This document shows, one piece after another, positions 16,838 to 25,155 of a DNA stretch of 64,000 nt (positions are counted from its first letter, which is position 1; each line of letters starts with the position of its first letter). This stretch comes from Haloechinothrix alba (GTDB lineage Bacteria; Actinomycetota; Actinomycetes; Mycobacteriales; Pseudonocardiaceae). The stretch spans positions 186,001 through 250,000 of the forward strand of contig NZ_FZNW01000005.1 of assembly GCF_900188115.1 (NCBI RefSeq). The letters run 5' to 3'. Made by a program: the position numbers and the translations under genes. The notes beneath the pieces are model-generated. The model saw only the letters and a program-made list of their open reading frames with translations. It was not told where the DNA came from and did not search any database.

Positions 16838-17533
16838 ATGTTGTTCAGTGACTTCGACGCGCGCGGGTACCGGACGGTCGACGTGCGCTCCGGCTACGGC
16901 GAATGGGTCCGCACCTACGAGCGTTCCGTCGAGGACGTGATGGACATCGGGCTGCTGGACCGGCTCACCGAACCGTCCTGGGACCGGGCCCGGCGCGTGG
17001 CCGACCTCGCCTGCGGCACCGGACGCACCGGAGCGTGGCTGCGCGAACGCGGTGCCGCGGCCGTGGACGGGGTGGACCTCACCCCGGAGATGCTCGACCG
17101 CGCCCGGGTTCGCGGCGCGCACGACTACCTGGGCGAGGCCGACGTCCGCGACACCGGTCTCGCCGGAGGCGCGTACGACCTCGTCGTCGCGTCCCTTGTC
17201 GACGAGCACCTCGCGGATCTGTCCCCGCTGTACCGGGAGGCGTGGCGACTCGCCGCGTCCGGTGGCGTGTTCGTGCTCGTCGGTTACCACCCGCACTTCA
17301 TCATGCATGCGGGTATGCCGACGCACTACACGCCGCCGGACGGCGAGCCGACCGCCATCAGCACAACGGTGCACCTGATCAGCGATCATGTCACCGCAGC
17401 GCTGGCCGCGGGCTGGCAGCTGGCCGAGATGCGCGAGGGCGTCATCGACGAGCAGTGGCTCGCCGTCAAGCCACAGTGGAAGCGGTTCCGGCACCACCCG
17501 ATCTCGGTCGCCACGGTGTGGCGCAAGCCGTGA
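16838..17533 (+). CDS. Class I SAM-dependent methyltransferase
   Basis: 231 aa. The SAM-binding motif I is [16 protein letters not shown] (residues about 50-65), followed by the acidic motif [13 protein letters not shown] and post-motif [15 protein letters not shown]. Substrate unknown; similar cytosolic enzymes act on small molecules or proteins. The ATG at 16838 is preferred because GATAAT ends seven bases upstream; an ATG at 16829 lies inside that element. Flanked upstream by a decayed transporter, downstream by idi on the same strand after 58 bp. Confidence 0.82.
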   Translation: MLFSDFDARGYRTVDVRSGYGEWVRTYERSVEDVMDIGLLDRLTEPSWDRARRVADLACGTGRTGAWLRERGAAAVDGVDLTPEMLDRARVRGAHDYLGEADVRDTGLAGGAYDLVVASLVDEHLADLSPLYREAWRLAASGGVFVLVGYHPHFIMHAGMPTHYTPPDGEPTAISTTVHLISDHVTAALAAGWQLAEMREGVIDEQWLAVKPQWKRFRHHPISVATVWRKP

Positions 17534-17591
17534 GGCACGAACCCCCGGCACGGTAGGCTCGGGACCCTCCGCAGAGTGGAGAGGAGCCCCG

Positions 17592-18173
17592 GTGTCGGAC
17601 GAACGCGTCGTCCTGCTCGACGAGCAGGGCAACCGCACGGGCACCGCGGGCAAGGCCGAGGTGCACAGCACGGACACCCCGCTACACCTGGCGTTCTCCT
17701 GCTACGTCTTCGACACGCGCGGGCAGTTCCTGCTCACCAGGCGCGCCGACGACAAGCTCACCTGGCCGGGGGTGTGGACCAACAGCTGCTGTGGCCATCC
17801 GGAGCCGGGCGAGTCGCTCGGTGGCGCGGTCACCCGGCGACTGCGGCAGGAACTCGGGCTGACCGTCGAACCACCCGAGCTGATCCTGCCCGCGTTCCGC
17901 TACCGGGCTGTCATGGCCTCCGGCCTGGTCGAGAACGAGATCTGCCCCGTCTTCCGCGCGCGCACCGGCGCGGTTCCCGAGCCCGACCCGGACGAGGTCG
18001 CCGAGTTCGCGTGGGCCGACTGGACCAGCGTCGTCTCCGATGTGCTCGCTGGCAGGCAGGAGGTGTCGCCGTGGTGCCGCCTGCAGGTCGAGGAGCTCAC
18101 GCGGCTCGGCCTGCACCCGCATCGGTGGCCGCTCGGAAACGAGGGTGACCTGCCGCCTGCCGCCCTGCGGTGA
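17592..18173 (+). CDS. idi: Isopentenyl-diphosphate delta-isomerase, type I
   Basis: 193 aa, Nudix fold. Interconverts isopentenyl and dimethylallyl diphosphate for isoprenoid synthesis. Catalytic cysteine in [13 protein letters not shown], Nudix-like LRQELGL, and the catalytic glutamate in [10 protein letters not shown] are all present. The GTG start lies five bases after GAGGAG. No carotenoid or terpene genes are adjacent, so it probably serves general isoprenoid supply. Confidence 0.95.
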   Translation: MSDERVVLLDEQGNRTGTAGKAEVHSTDTPLHLAFSCYVFDTRGQFLLTRRADDKLTWPGVWTNSCCGHPEPGESLGGAVTRRLRQELGLTVEPPELILPAFRYRAVMASGLVENEICPVFRARTGAVPEPDPDEVAEFAWADWTSVVSDVLAGRQEVSPWCRLQVEELTRLGLHPHRWPLGNEGDLPPAALR

Positions 18174-18241
18174 CCGCCGGTCGGGACCGCACCGTCACGG
18201 TCGTGTTGTCAGACAGTGTTTCTCGACATACGCACCGTTAA

Positions 18242-18270
18242 CAGTTACCCTGTGTATTGTCCAGTTACCC
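18242..18270 (+). repeat. Direct repeat CAGTTACCC upstream of the PhnD-like gene
   Basis: CAGTTACCC occurs at 18242-18250 and 18262-18270, exactly 20 bp apart (two helical turns) in an AT-richer stretch that includes GTTAAC and TATTGT. It lies about 75 bp upstream of the PhnD-like gene. Candidate operator, possibly for the ArsR-rhodanese regulator encoded downstream. Confidence 0.45.
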
Positions 18271-18343
18271 ATGGAATAGTGCAGTGTCGCGATCGAGCTT
18301 CACCGCTCCCGTACATCTCCCGCCCTGCTGAGGGAGTGATGAC

Positions 18344-19195
18344 ATGACGCTGGTCCTCGGCGCGGTCGCCCACGATCCGAAGGTCGTCACCGTCTGGACG
18401 GCACTACGCACGTGGCTCAGGGAGCGTGGGCTGCCCGTCGACTTCGTGCTCTACTCGCACTACGAGCTCCAGGTCGAGGAGCTGGTCGCCGGCCGTGTGC
18501 ACGCCGCGTGGAACTCCCCGCTCGCGTGGATCAGGACCGAGCGGCTCGCCAAGGCCGCGGGCCGCTCGGCGTGGCCACTGGTCATGCGGGACTCGGACCA
18601 GGACCTGACCTCGGTGATCCTGGTCAGGCGGGACTCCCCCTACGAGAAGACCACCGACCTGGCCGAGCACACCATCGGGCTGGGTGCCGTCGACTCGCCA
18701 CAGGCAGGCCTCCTTCCTCGTGCCCTCCTGCGGGACTCCGGGCTGGTTCCCGGGGAGAACATCACGGTACGGCACTTCGACGAGGGGGCCGGCCTGCACG
18801 GAAACGACGACACGGCCGAGCGTGCGGCCGCGGCGGCGTTGCTGGCGGGCTCGGTCGACGCCGCCGCCGTGATCGACCTCAACCACCTGATCTTCACGAG
18901 GGAGAACACGCTCCCGCCGCGCAGCACACGGGTGCTGACCCGGACCGCGCCCTACGACCTCGGCAACGTCACCGTCGGCACGACGGCACCGGCCGAGCTC
19001 GTCGAACGGCTGCGCGGCCTGCTGCTGTCGATGAACTATTCGAACCCCGCGGACAGACACCTGCTCGACCTGCAGGACATGGTGATGTGGCGGCACGGCC
19101 GGACCCGCGGGTACCAGCAGCTCGCCGCGTCGGTGGATGCCGAAGGCTTCTACAGCACCGACGGGGCGATTACCGCAGAGGGGTACCGGCCGTGA
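18344..19195 (+). CDS. PhnD-like phosphonate/phosphite-binding-fold protein without signal peptide
   Basis: 283 aa with the periplasmic-binding-protein fold of PhnD/PtxB: GAVAHDPKVVTVWTAL at the N-terminus, the hinge segment YELQVEELVAGRVHAAWNSPLAW, and AVIDLNHLIFTREN. No signal peptide, lipobox or membrane span is present: the sequence starts directly at the first beta strand (MTLVLGAVAHD). It is therefore probably cytosolic, a ligand sensor or enzyme rather than a transporter subunit, and no permease or ATPase gene is nearby. A direct-repeat operator candidate lies upstream and an ArsR-rhodanese regulator gene follows after 86 bp. Confidence 0.75.
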   Translation: MTLVLGAVAHDPKVVTVWTALRTWLRERGLPVDFVLYSHYELQVEELVAGRVHAAWNSPLAWIRTERLAKAAGRSAWPLVMRDSDQDLTSVILVRRDSPYEKTTDLAEHTIGLGAVDSPQAGLLPRALLRDSGLVPGENITVRHFDEGAGLHGNDDTAERAAAAALLAGSVDAAAVIDLNHLIFTRENTLPPRSTRVLTRTAPYDLGNVTVGTTAPAELVERLRGLLLSMNYSNPADRHLLDLQDMVMWRHGRTRGYQQLAASVDAEGFYSTDGAITAEGYRP

Positions 19196-19281
19196 ACGTC
19201 ACGGCCCACGCTATCCCCCGGTTGGGCGAAGCGGAGGGCTGAACGGTCGGGAATTCCAGTACTCCATGAGAAAGTATCGGT

Positions 19282-19950
19282 ATGGTTGAGGCTTCTGCCG
19301 CACGGGAGTCGATCTACCAGCAGTTCGCTCGGGTCGGCAAGGCGCTTGCCAGCTCCAAGCGGCTCGAACTGATCGACGTCCTCGCGCAGGGCGAGCGCAC
19401 AGTGGAGGCGCTCGCGCAAGCCGCGGCGCTGAAGATCACAACGGCCTCGGCTCACCTGCAGACCATGCACCAGAGCGGGCTGGTCACCAATCGCAAGGTC
19501 GGCAACCGGGTGTACTACCGGCTGGCCGGTACGGAAGTACTGGACGCCTTCGCGGCCGTGCAGCGGGTCGCGCACAGCCAGCTTGCCGCAACCGAACGGG
19601 CGACACGCGAGTTCCTCGGCGACGACGAGCAGGCACCGGTCGGGCGCGCCGAGCTCGCCGACATCCTGCGCACCGGCCCCGTCGTGGTTGTCGACGTGCG
19701 CGGCGAGGAGGAGTTCGATGCCGGACACATCGACGGGGCGCTGTGCCTGCCGTTCGACCGGCTCACCGACCACATCGGTGCCCTCCCGGACGATGTCGAG
19801 ATCGTCGTGTACGGCCGAAGCGCCTACTGCGCGCGGCCGTACGCGGCGGTGCGGCTGCTGCGCAGCAAGGGCAAGGCGGCACGGCGCCTGGACGGCGGGC
19901 TCGTCGAATGGCTGCTCGAGCGCAGACCGACCATCCCCACGCGGGCGTGA
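19282..19950 (+). CDS. ArsR-type regulator fused to a rhodanese domain
   Basis: 222 aa. Residues about 10-95 form an ArsR/SmtB winged helix (SSKRLELIDVLAQG, TASAHLQTMHQSGLV, VYYRLAG); residues about 120-215 form a rhodanese domain (VVVVDVRGEEEFDAGHIDGAL). The active-site loop reads VVYGRSAYCARPYAAV: the first position, usually Cys (YCRGPYC), is Gly, and only the second Cys remains. Such fusions sense reactive sulfur or metalloids and control neighbouring genes. The start ATG follows GAGAAAG. Likely regulator of the PhnD-like gene; this is inferred from position. Confidence 0.85.
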   Translation: MVEASAARESIYQQFARVGKALASSKRLELIDVLAQGERTVEALAQAAALKITTASAHLQTMHQSGLVTNRKVGNRVYYRLAGTEVLDAFAAVQRVAHSQLAATERATREFLGDDEQAPVGRAELADILRTGPVVVVDVRGEEEFDAGHIDGALCLPFDRLTDHIGALPDDVEIVVYGRSAYCARPYAAVRLLRSKGKAARRLDGGLVEWLLERRPTIPTRA

Positions 19951-19980
19951 GCCTGCGCTGCGGGGCCGTCCCGGCGACCG

Positions 19981-20655
19981 TCAGCCTGCCCCTGCGCGCC
20001 TGACTGCCGCCGCCTCGCTCGTTTCCAACCGCCCACCCTGCACCGCGAGGAACATCTCGAGGCAATGCTCGACGAGCCCCTCCTCGGTGAGGTCGAGCAC
20101 GCCGTTGAGCCAGGACGTCAATGCCTGGGCCAGACCTCCGACCAGGAACTCGGTCATCAGGTCGAGCGCGGTCGACCCGCCGATACCGTAGTGCTCCCGC
20201 ACCTGGCCCCCGAGCAGGCGCGCGAACATGCGGGTGGAGTCGACGCGGCGGTGCGCGAGCACCGTCGAGCTCAGCGCAGGCGAGAACAGCAACCGCCCCC
20301 GACGCGGATCCTCCGCGACCGTGCGCACGATGGTGGCCAGACCCGCCCGCACCTTCGCGCGCGTGCCGGAAGGGGCGGACTCCACAGCTTCAAGGGTGGC
20401 AGTGGCGATGCCGGAGACGACGTGGTCGAACACGGCCACGGCGAGCTCGTCCCGGTCGGCGAAGCTCTCGTAGAAGTAGCGCGCGGTGAGGCCGGAGCGC
20501 TTGCACACGCCCCTGACGGTCACGCCCTGCTCACCATCCCCTGTCCCGAGCAGCTCCAGGCCTGCTTCGATGAGTTGCGCACGACGCTCGGCCTTGCGGT
20601 CGTTACCGGCCACTCCCCCGTACACGCGCAGCGATGTGCTTCCCATGCGTTCCAT
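19981..20655 (-). CDS. TetR-family transcriptional regulator
   Basis: 224 aa. The N-terminal helix-turn-helix (residues about 20-65) contains GVTVRGVCKRSGLTARYFYESF; the C-terminal ligand-binding domain is helical. An in-frame ATG three codons in (20646) is an alternative start. It is divergent from the MpaB-family gene across 78 bp and from the acyl-CoA dehydrogenase beyond, so it may control one or both. The shared region has an AT-rich stretch around 20683-20715 and TTGACA at 20657-20662. Confidence 0.85.
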   Translation of the reverse strand: MERMGSTSLRVYGGVAGNDRKAERRAQLIEAGLELLGTGDGEQGVTVRGVCKRSGLTARYFYESFADRDELAVAVFDHVVSGIATATLEAVESAPSGTRAKVRAGLATIVRTVAEDPRRGRLLFSPALSSTVLAHRRVDSTRMFARLLGGQVREHYGIGGSTALDLMTEFLVGGLAQALTSWLNGVLDLTEEGLVEHCLEMFLAVQGGRLETSEAAAVRRAGAG

Positions 20656-20733
20656 CTTGACAGATCCGGCCGTAGAGGCGTCTCATATTTGATAACGACC
20701 GTATTCAGATTTCTCCGGATCCCGGGGGTCCCG

Positions 20734-21561
20734 ATGACACATGCGAGCCAAGCTCGCTCGACGGCGATGGACGACATCATCGTCGGAGCGAGCCTGCTGG
20801 CCGGAACGGCGAACGTGATCATGCAGCTCGGCAGGCCCGGCGTCGGCTACGGCGTGGTGGAGAGCACAGTGGAGAGCGGGCAGGTGTTCCGGCACCCCGT
20901 CAAGCGCACCCGCACCACGCTGACCTACCTCGCGGTAGCCACGCTCGGTACCGACACCGAGCGGGCGCACTACCGCCGTGCCGTGAACGGATCGCACGCG
21001 GCCGTGCGCTCCGGTGAGTCCAGCCCGGTGTCCTACAACGCCTTCGACCCCGAGCTGCAGCTCTGGGTGGCTGCCTGCCTGTACAAGGGTGTGGAGGACA
21101 CCTGCGCCGCGCTTCTCGACGAGCCCGACGAGCACAGCAAGGACGAGATCTACGCACGCGCGGCGGCACTCGGCACGACCCTGCAGGTACCGGCCGAGAT
21201 GTGGCCCGCCGACCGCGCTGCGTTCGCCGAGTACTGGCAGTGGGGGCTCGAGCAGGTCTCCATCGACGACACCGTGCGCGACTACCTGCACGACCTGGTC
21301 ATGCTGCGGTTCCTGCCCGGTGCCGTGCGGGTTCCCCTCGCGCCGTTCCACAGGTTCGTGACCACAGGGTTCCTCCCGCAACGCTTCCGCGAGGAGATGG
21401 GGCTGACCTGGACCCCGCGCCAGCAACGGCGCTTCGACCGCCTCATGTCGGTGATCGCGGCAGTGGTCAAGCGCCTCCCCCGCCCGCTGCGGCAGTTCCC
21501 GTACAACCTGTGCCTCGCCGACCTGCGCCGCCGTATCCGCACCGGCCGCCCGCTGGTCTGA
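20734..21561 (+). CDS. Oxygenase MpaB family protein (DUF2236)
   Basis: 275 aa, DUF2236. The family includes MpaB and latex-clearing protein, which bind heme b and oxidise lipids or isoprenoids. Visible motifs: GRPGVGYGVVESTVESGQVF near residue 35, a histidine-containing FRHPVKRTRTTLTYL, and YNAFDPELQLWVAACLYKG. The natural substrate is unknown. Start could also be the ATG at 20767 (MDDIIVGAS). Next on the same strand, 46 bp away, is an acyl-CoA dehydrogenase, and a TetR regulator is divergent, which suggests a small lipid-oxidation unit. Confidence 0.8.
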   Translation: MTHASQARSTAMDDIIVGASLLAGTANVIMQLGRPGVGYGVVESTVESGQVFRHPVKRTRTTLTYLAVATLGTDTERAHYRRAVNGSHAAVRSGESSPVSYNAFDPELQLWVAACLYKGVEDTCAALLDEPDEHSKDEIYARAAALGTTLQVPAEMWPADRAAFAEYWQWGLEQVSIDDTVRDYLHDLVMLRFLPGAVRVPLAPFHRFVTTGFLPQRFREEMGLTWTPRQQRRFDRLMSVIAAVVKRLPRPLRQFPYNLCLADLRRRIRTGRPLV

Positions 21562-21607
21562 CGACTCCGGGCACCGGAAACACCCTTCGAGGAGAGGAGC
21601 ACTCATC

Positions 21608-22744
21608 GTGCGACCGACTGACGAGCAGCGCGACTTCGCCGCGGCCATCGGCGAGTTCTGCAGGCGCGAGGCGGGCAGCAAGGAGCAGCGGGACGGGCTG
21701 ACCGGTAACGGAGAGCACCCGCACAGCGTGGAGCTGTACCGCAAGATGGCCGACCTCGGCTGGCTGGGCGTCGCGGTGGCCGAGGAGTACGGCGGAGCGG
21801 GGCAGGGCATGGTGGACCTGCTGATCTTCCTGGAGGAGACCTCCTACTGGCGAGCGCCGATCAGCGGCTTCGCCACCACGATCATCGCCGCGTCCGCCTA
21901 CGAGAAGTTCGGCTCCGAGCAGCAGAAGAAGCAGATACTTCCTGCCGTCGTCGGCGGCTCTGTACTGGGAATCTCGATGTCCGAGCCCGAGGCAGGCTCC
22001 GACGTCGCCGGGGTGACGTGCAAGGCCGAGCGGCGCGGCGACCAGTGGGTGATCAACGGGCAGAAGACCTGGTGCTCCAACGCGCACATCGCGGACAACA
22101 TCCTGCTCGTCGCCCGCACCGACGCGCAGCAGGACCGGCACGCGGGCCTGACCATGTTCTCGGTACCGACCGACACCGAGGGCCTGGAGATCCGCGGCAT
22201 CGAGACCATGGGCGGCAAGGAGGTCAACGACCTCTTCCTCACCGACTGCACGCTCCCGGCCGACGCCGTCGTCGGCACCGAGGGGCAGGGCTGGAAGCAG
22301 CTCATGGCCGGTTTGAACCTGGAACGCATGATCCTGGCCGGGCTGATGCTCGGCACGGCACGGCGCGCCTTCGACGACACGGTCTCCTACGTCCGCGAGC
22401 GTGAGCAGTTCGGCCAGCCCGTCGGCAGTTTCCAGGCCCTGCGGCACCGCATCGCCGACCACGCCACCGAGCTGGAGTGCACCCGGCTGCTCGTGCACGA
22501 CGTGGCAGCCACGATCGACGCCAATCCCGGCACGATGCTGCCGCGCGAGGCGTCCATGGCCAAGCTCAAGGCGACCGAGTTCGCCAAGCAGATGGCTCTG
22601 GACGGCATGCAGATGATGGGTGGCTACGGCTACGCCACCGAGTACGGCATGGAGGCGCTACTACGCTCGACAGTAGTGTCCACTGTATACGGCGGGACCA
22701 GCGAGATCCAGCGGGACATCATCGGTAAGACCTTCGGCCTGTGA
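21608..22744 (+). CDS. Acyl-CoA dehydrogenase
   Basis: 378 aa, FAD-dependent, complete. Introduces the alpha-beta double bond in acyl-CoA. Signature 1 GISMSEPEAGSDVAGV and the C-terminal signature QMMGGYGYATEYGMEALLRS are present; flavin-binding and GGTSEIQRDIIGKTF close the protein. The catalytic base cannot be fixed by eye. GTG start after GAGAGGAGC. It follows the MpaB-family gene and both lie opposite a tetR gene. Confidence 0.92.
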   Translation: MRPTDEQRDFAAAIGEFCRREAGSKEQRDGLTGNGEHPHSVELYRKMADLGWLGVAVAEEYGGAGQGMVDLLIFLEETSYWRAPISGFATTIIAASAYEKFGSEQQKKQILPAVVGGSVLGISMSEPEAGSDVAGVTCKAERRGDQWVINGQKTWCSNAHIADNILLVARTDAQQDRHAGLTMFSVPTDTEGLEIRGIETMGGKEVNDLFLTDCTLPADAVVGTEGQGWKQLMAGLNLERMILAGLMLGTARRAFDDTVSYVREREQFGQPVGSFQALRHRIADHATELECTRLLVHDVAATIDANPGTMLPREASMAKLKATEFAKQMALDGMQMMGGYGYATEYGMEALLRSTVVSTVYGGTSEIQRDIIGKTFGL

Positions 22745-22807
22745 ATCCCGGTGCGGGGCGCTACGCTGGAGCGCGGCGCCCCGCACGGGGCGGTGAGGAG
22801 GCACCCG

Positions 22808-23323
22808 ATGCGCCGCATCGCTGTACTGGCGGCAGTGCTCGCGATGACCCTGTCCGGCTGCGGGACCGGGAGCGAGCCTTCCGGGGAACCCGGTAGCACG
22901 ACCGGGGCAGGCCCGGCAACCGGCGGCACCCCTGCCGAGACGACCGCAACCACCGACGCCGATACCGGCACCCTGGTGACGACGGAGGACAGCGAGTTCG
23001 GCGAGATGCTCTTCGACGGGCGCGGACAGGCCATCTACCTGTTCGACCGGGAGACGAGCAGCGAGCCGGAATGCTACGACGCGTGCGCCGCCGCATGGCC
23101 GCCTGTACTGACCGACGGGGCTCCCCGCGCAGGCGGGGACGCGGAGGACGACCTGCTCGGCACGACCGAGCGCGCCGACGGCAGCGTCCAGGTCACCTAC
23201 GCCGGCCGGCCGCTGTACTTCTACGCCGACGAGGACCCCGGCGAGGTGAAGTGCCACAACGTGGACGAGTACGGCGGCCTGTGGCTGGTGGTCACCCCCG
23301 GCGGCGAAGCCGCACCGGCCTAG
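22808..23323 (+). CDS. Secreted lipoprotein with Yx(F/W/Y)xxD repeats (COG4315 type)
   Basis: 171 aa. A lipoprotein signal peptide ends LAMTLSGC, then a Thr/Gly/Pro-rich linker (residues about 20-60). The domain has two copies of the conserved motif: AIYLFDRETSSEPEC and PLYFYADEDPGEVKC, each followed by a conserved Cys, with CYDACAAAWPP between. The family is common in actinobacteria with unknown function. GAGGAGG precedes the ATG. Predicted on the outer face of the membrane. Confidence 0.85.
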   Translation: MRRIAVLAAVLAMTLSGCGTGSEPSGEPGSTTGAGPATGGTPAETTATTDADTGTLVTTEDSEFGEMLFDGRGQAIYLFDRETSSEPECYDACAAAWPPVLTDGAPRAGGDAEDDLLGTTERADGSVQVTYAGRPLYFYADEDPGEVKCHNVDEYGGLWLVVTPGGEAAPA

Positions 23324-23387
23324 TAGTCCATACGTCTGCGGTGCACCGTGGCCGTTCATCCGCCACCGGCCCGCAGCCCGGCGCCGA

Positions 23388-23393
23388 TACGGT
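23388..23393 (+). promoter_or_regulatory. -10 element of a probable leaderless chrA transcript
   Basis: TACGGT followed by GTGCGC and the ATG at 23400 (six-base spacing). Confidence 0.45.
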
Positions 23394-23399
23394 GTGCGC

Positions 23400-24596
23400 A
23401 TGGTCATCCGGCGTCGCGGCACGGCGCGCGAGGTATTCACCGTGTTCCTCGGCCTGGGCCTGACATCGTTCGGTGGGCCGGTCGCCCACCTCGGGTACTT
23501 CCGGGACACATTCGTGAGCAGGCGGCAGTGGCTCAGCGAGCGCGCCTACGCCGACCTGGTCGCACTCTGCCAGTTCCTTCCGGGGCCTGCGTCGAGCCAG
23601 GTGGGTATGGCCATCGGTCTGCACCGAGCAGGCATCGGGGGACTGCTCGCGGCATGGACGGCGTTCACGCTGCCCTCGGCTGTCGCGCTGGTCGCCTTCG
23701 CCTACGGCGCGCGGGCGGTGGGCATGGACGCCGGGGCGGGGTGGATCGACGGCCTCAAGGCAGCCGCGGTCGCCGTCGTCGCGCATGCCGTCCTCGGCAT
23801 GGCCCGGAACCTCACCCCCGATCGGGAACGCGCCGCCATCGCCGTGGCCGGGATGGTCGGTGCCCTGCTGGCCCCCACCGCGATCGCGCAGGCGCTGGTG
23901 ATCGTGCTCGCCGGCATAGCAGGCCTGCTGTGGCTCGAAACCCCGGACCAGCGGGTGGACGCGCAGGACTCGTTCGCCGTGCGGATCGGGCGCGGGACCG
24001 CGGCGGGCTGCCTGGTCGCGTTCGGCGCACTGCTGGCGGCGCTGCCCGTCCTTGCCGCAGTGACCGGTGACGGGATCGTCCGCCTGGTCGACAGCTTCTA
24101 CCGCGCGGGGTCACTGGTCTTCGGCGGTGGGCACGTCGTACTGCCGCTGCTGCAGGCCGAGACCGTGCGGACCGGGCTGGTGGACAACGAGACGTTCCTG
24201 GCCGGTTACGGCGCGGCCCAAGCGGTCCCCGGCCCGCTGTTCACATTCGCCGCATACCTGGGTGCATTCGCCGAGACCGTACCGACCGCGGCGATCGGCG
24301 CGGCGATCGCGCTGCTCGCCATCTTCCTGCCCTCTGCGCTGCTGGTCATCGGCGCGCTACCGCTCTGGGAGCAGCTCAGGCGGAACCCGCTCGCTCAGCG
24401 GGCGCTGATGGGCGTCAATGCCGGTGTCGTCGGATTGCTCGCCGCCGCGCTCTACACGCCGGTGTTCACTTCCGGCGTGACGTCGACGGTCACCATGTCC
24501 GTCGCCGCCGTCTCCTTCGTCGCACTGGCCGCGTGGCGTGTACCGGCCTGGGCCGTGGTCATCTCCGCGGGCGCGGCCGGGGCACTGCTGCTGTGA
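23400..24596 (+). CDS. chrA: Chromate efflux transporter, CHR family (two-domain)
   Basis: 398 aa, about ten membrane spans in two homologous halves. The first half has the CHR motif LTSFGGPVAHLGYF and QFLPGPASSQVGMAIG; the second half has SLVFGGGHVVLPLL and GYGAAQAVPGPLFTFAAYLG. Exports chromate with protons. The ATG at 23400 is chosen over a GTG two codons upstream because a -10 hexamer ends six bases before it. No chrB regulator is adjacent. Confidence 0.9.
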   Translation: MVIRRRGTAREVFTVFLGLGLTSFGGPVAHLGYFRDTFVSRRQWLSERAYADLVALCQFLPGPASSQVGMAIGLHRAGIGGLLAAWTAFTLPSAVALVAFAYGARAVGMDAGAGWIDGLKAAAVAVVAHAVLGMARNLTPDRERAAIAVAGMVGALLAPTAIAQALVIVLAGIAGLLWLETPDQRVDAQDSFAVRIGRGTAAGCLVAFGALLAALPVLAAVTGDGIVRLVDSFYRAGSLVFGGGHVVLPLLQAETVRTGLVDNETFLAGYGAAQAVPGPLFTFAAYLGAFAETVPTAAIGAAIALLAIFLPSALLVIGALPLWEQLRRNPLAQRALMGVNAGVVGLLAAALYTPVFTSGVTSTVTMSVAAVSFVALAAWRVPAWAVVISAGAAGALLL

Positions 24597-24610
24597 GGTA
24601 CGTACGTACC
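24597..24610. repeat. Perfect 14-bp palindrome after chrA
   Basis: GGTACGTACGTACC begins on the base after the chrA stop codon. It has no loop, so it looks more like a protein site than a terminator. Confidence 0.4.
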
Positions 24611-24701
24611 CGGAATAGGTAGGCATCTCCGCAATCCACGCGATGCGCGGCCACGAATCACGGGGGAACGTGGGACACGTCATAAGGCTGTGAGGTGCGC
24701 T

Positions 24702-24974
24702 ATGACCGACCACGAACTCCGACTCCTCCGATGCGCGGCCGACGACGAGCTGCTGTTCCACATCGGCTCCTGGGGCGGGCCCGCAGGCTACCGGTGGCAG
24801 GGCCCGGACGGGAGCGAGGCAGGCCAGGTCCCGCCCTGGGACGAGCCGGTGCTCGACCAGCTCGCCGACCGCGGCCTGATCACCATCGAGGCCCGGCGCG
24901 GCCCGTTCGACCGCCGGGTACTGCTCAGCCGTGCGGGCGCGGAAGCGATGGCCACGCTCTCCGCGGCCGCCTGA
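24702..24974 (+). CDS. Small winged-helix-like hypothetical protein
   Basis: 90 aa, soluble. The pattern LLRCAADDELL ... VLDQLADRGLITIEARR ... DRRVLLSRAGAEAM resembles a compact winged helix: a helix pair, LADRGLI as a recognition-type turn, then a beta wing. A similar small protein is encoded at 47642-47938. GTGAGG lies upstream of the ATG at 24702; a GTG four codons earlier is possible. Function unknown. The next small gene starts 19 bp later. Confidence 0.65.
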   Translation: MTDHELRLLRCAADDELLFHIGSWGGPAGYRWQGPDGSEAGQVPPWDEPVLDQLADRGLITIEARRGPFDRRVLLSRAGAEAMATLSAAA

Positions 24975-24993
24975 GCCGAAGGGATCGACTGCC

Positions 24994-25143
24994 ATGGCCA
25001 TCGACTCCACCCCGCAACCCTGCCCTCGCTGCGTCCGGCCCACGGTGCTGGTCAGCTACCCGTGGGGCCGCCAGTGGTTACACCTGGGCACGTGGCGGCC
25101 GCAATGCGAGGCCCCGCTGGCCGTGCGGCGCAGCGGCACGTGA
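24994..25143 (+). CDS. Small Cys-containing hypothetical protein
   Basis: 49 aa: MAIDSTPQPCPRCVRPTVLV with a CPRC pair, then YPWGRQWLHLGTWRPQC with a third Cys. The CxxC and the single later Cys are suggestive of half a zinc ribbon. GAAGGGAT lies about 10 bases before the ATG. Probably co-transcribed with the 90-aa gene upstream. Function unknown, and the gene call itself is only moderately secure. Confidence 0.5.
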   Translation: MAIDSTPQPCPRCVRPTVLVSYPWGRQWLHLGTWRPQCEAPLAVRRSGT

Positions 25144-25155
25144 CGCGCTGCCCGC

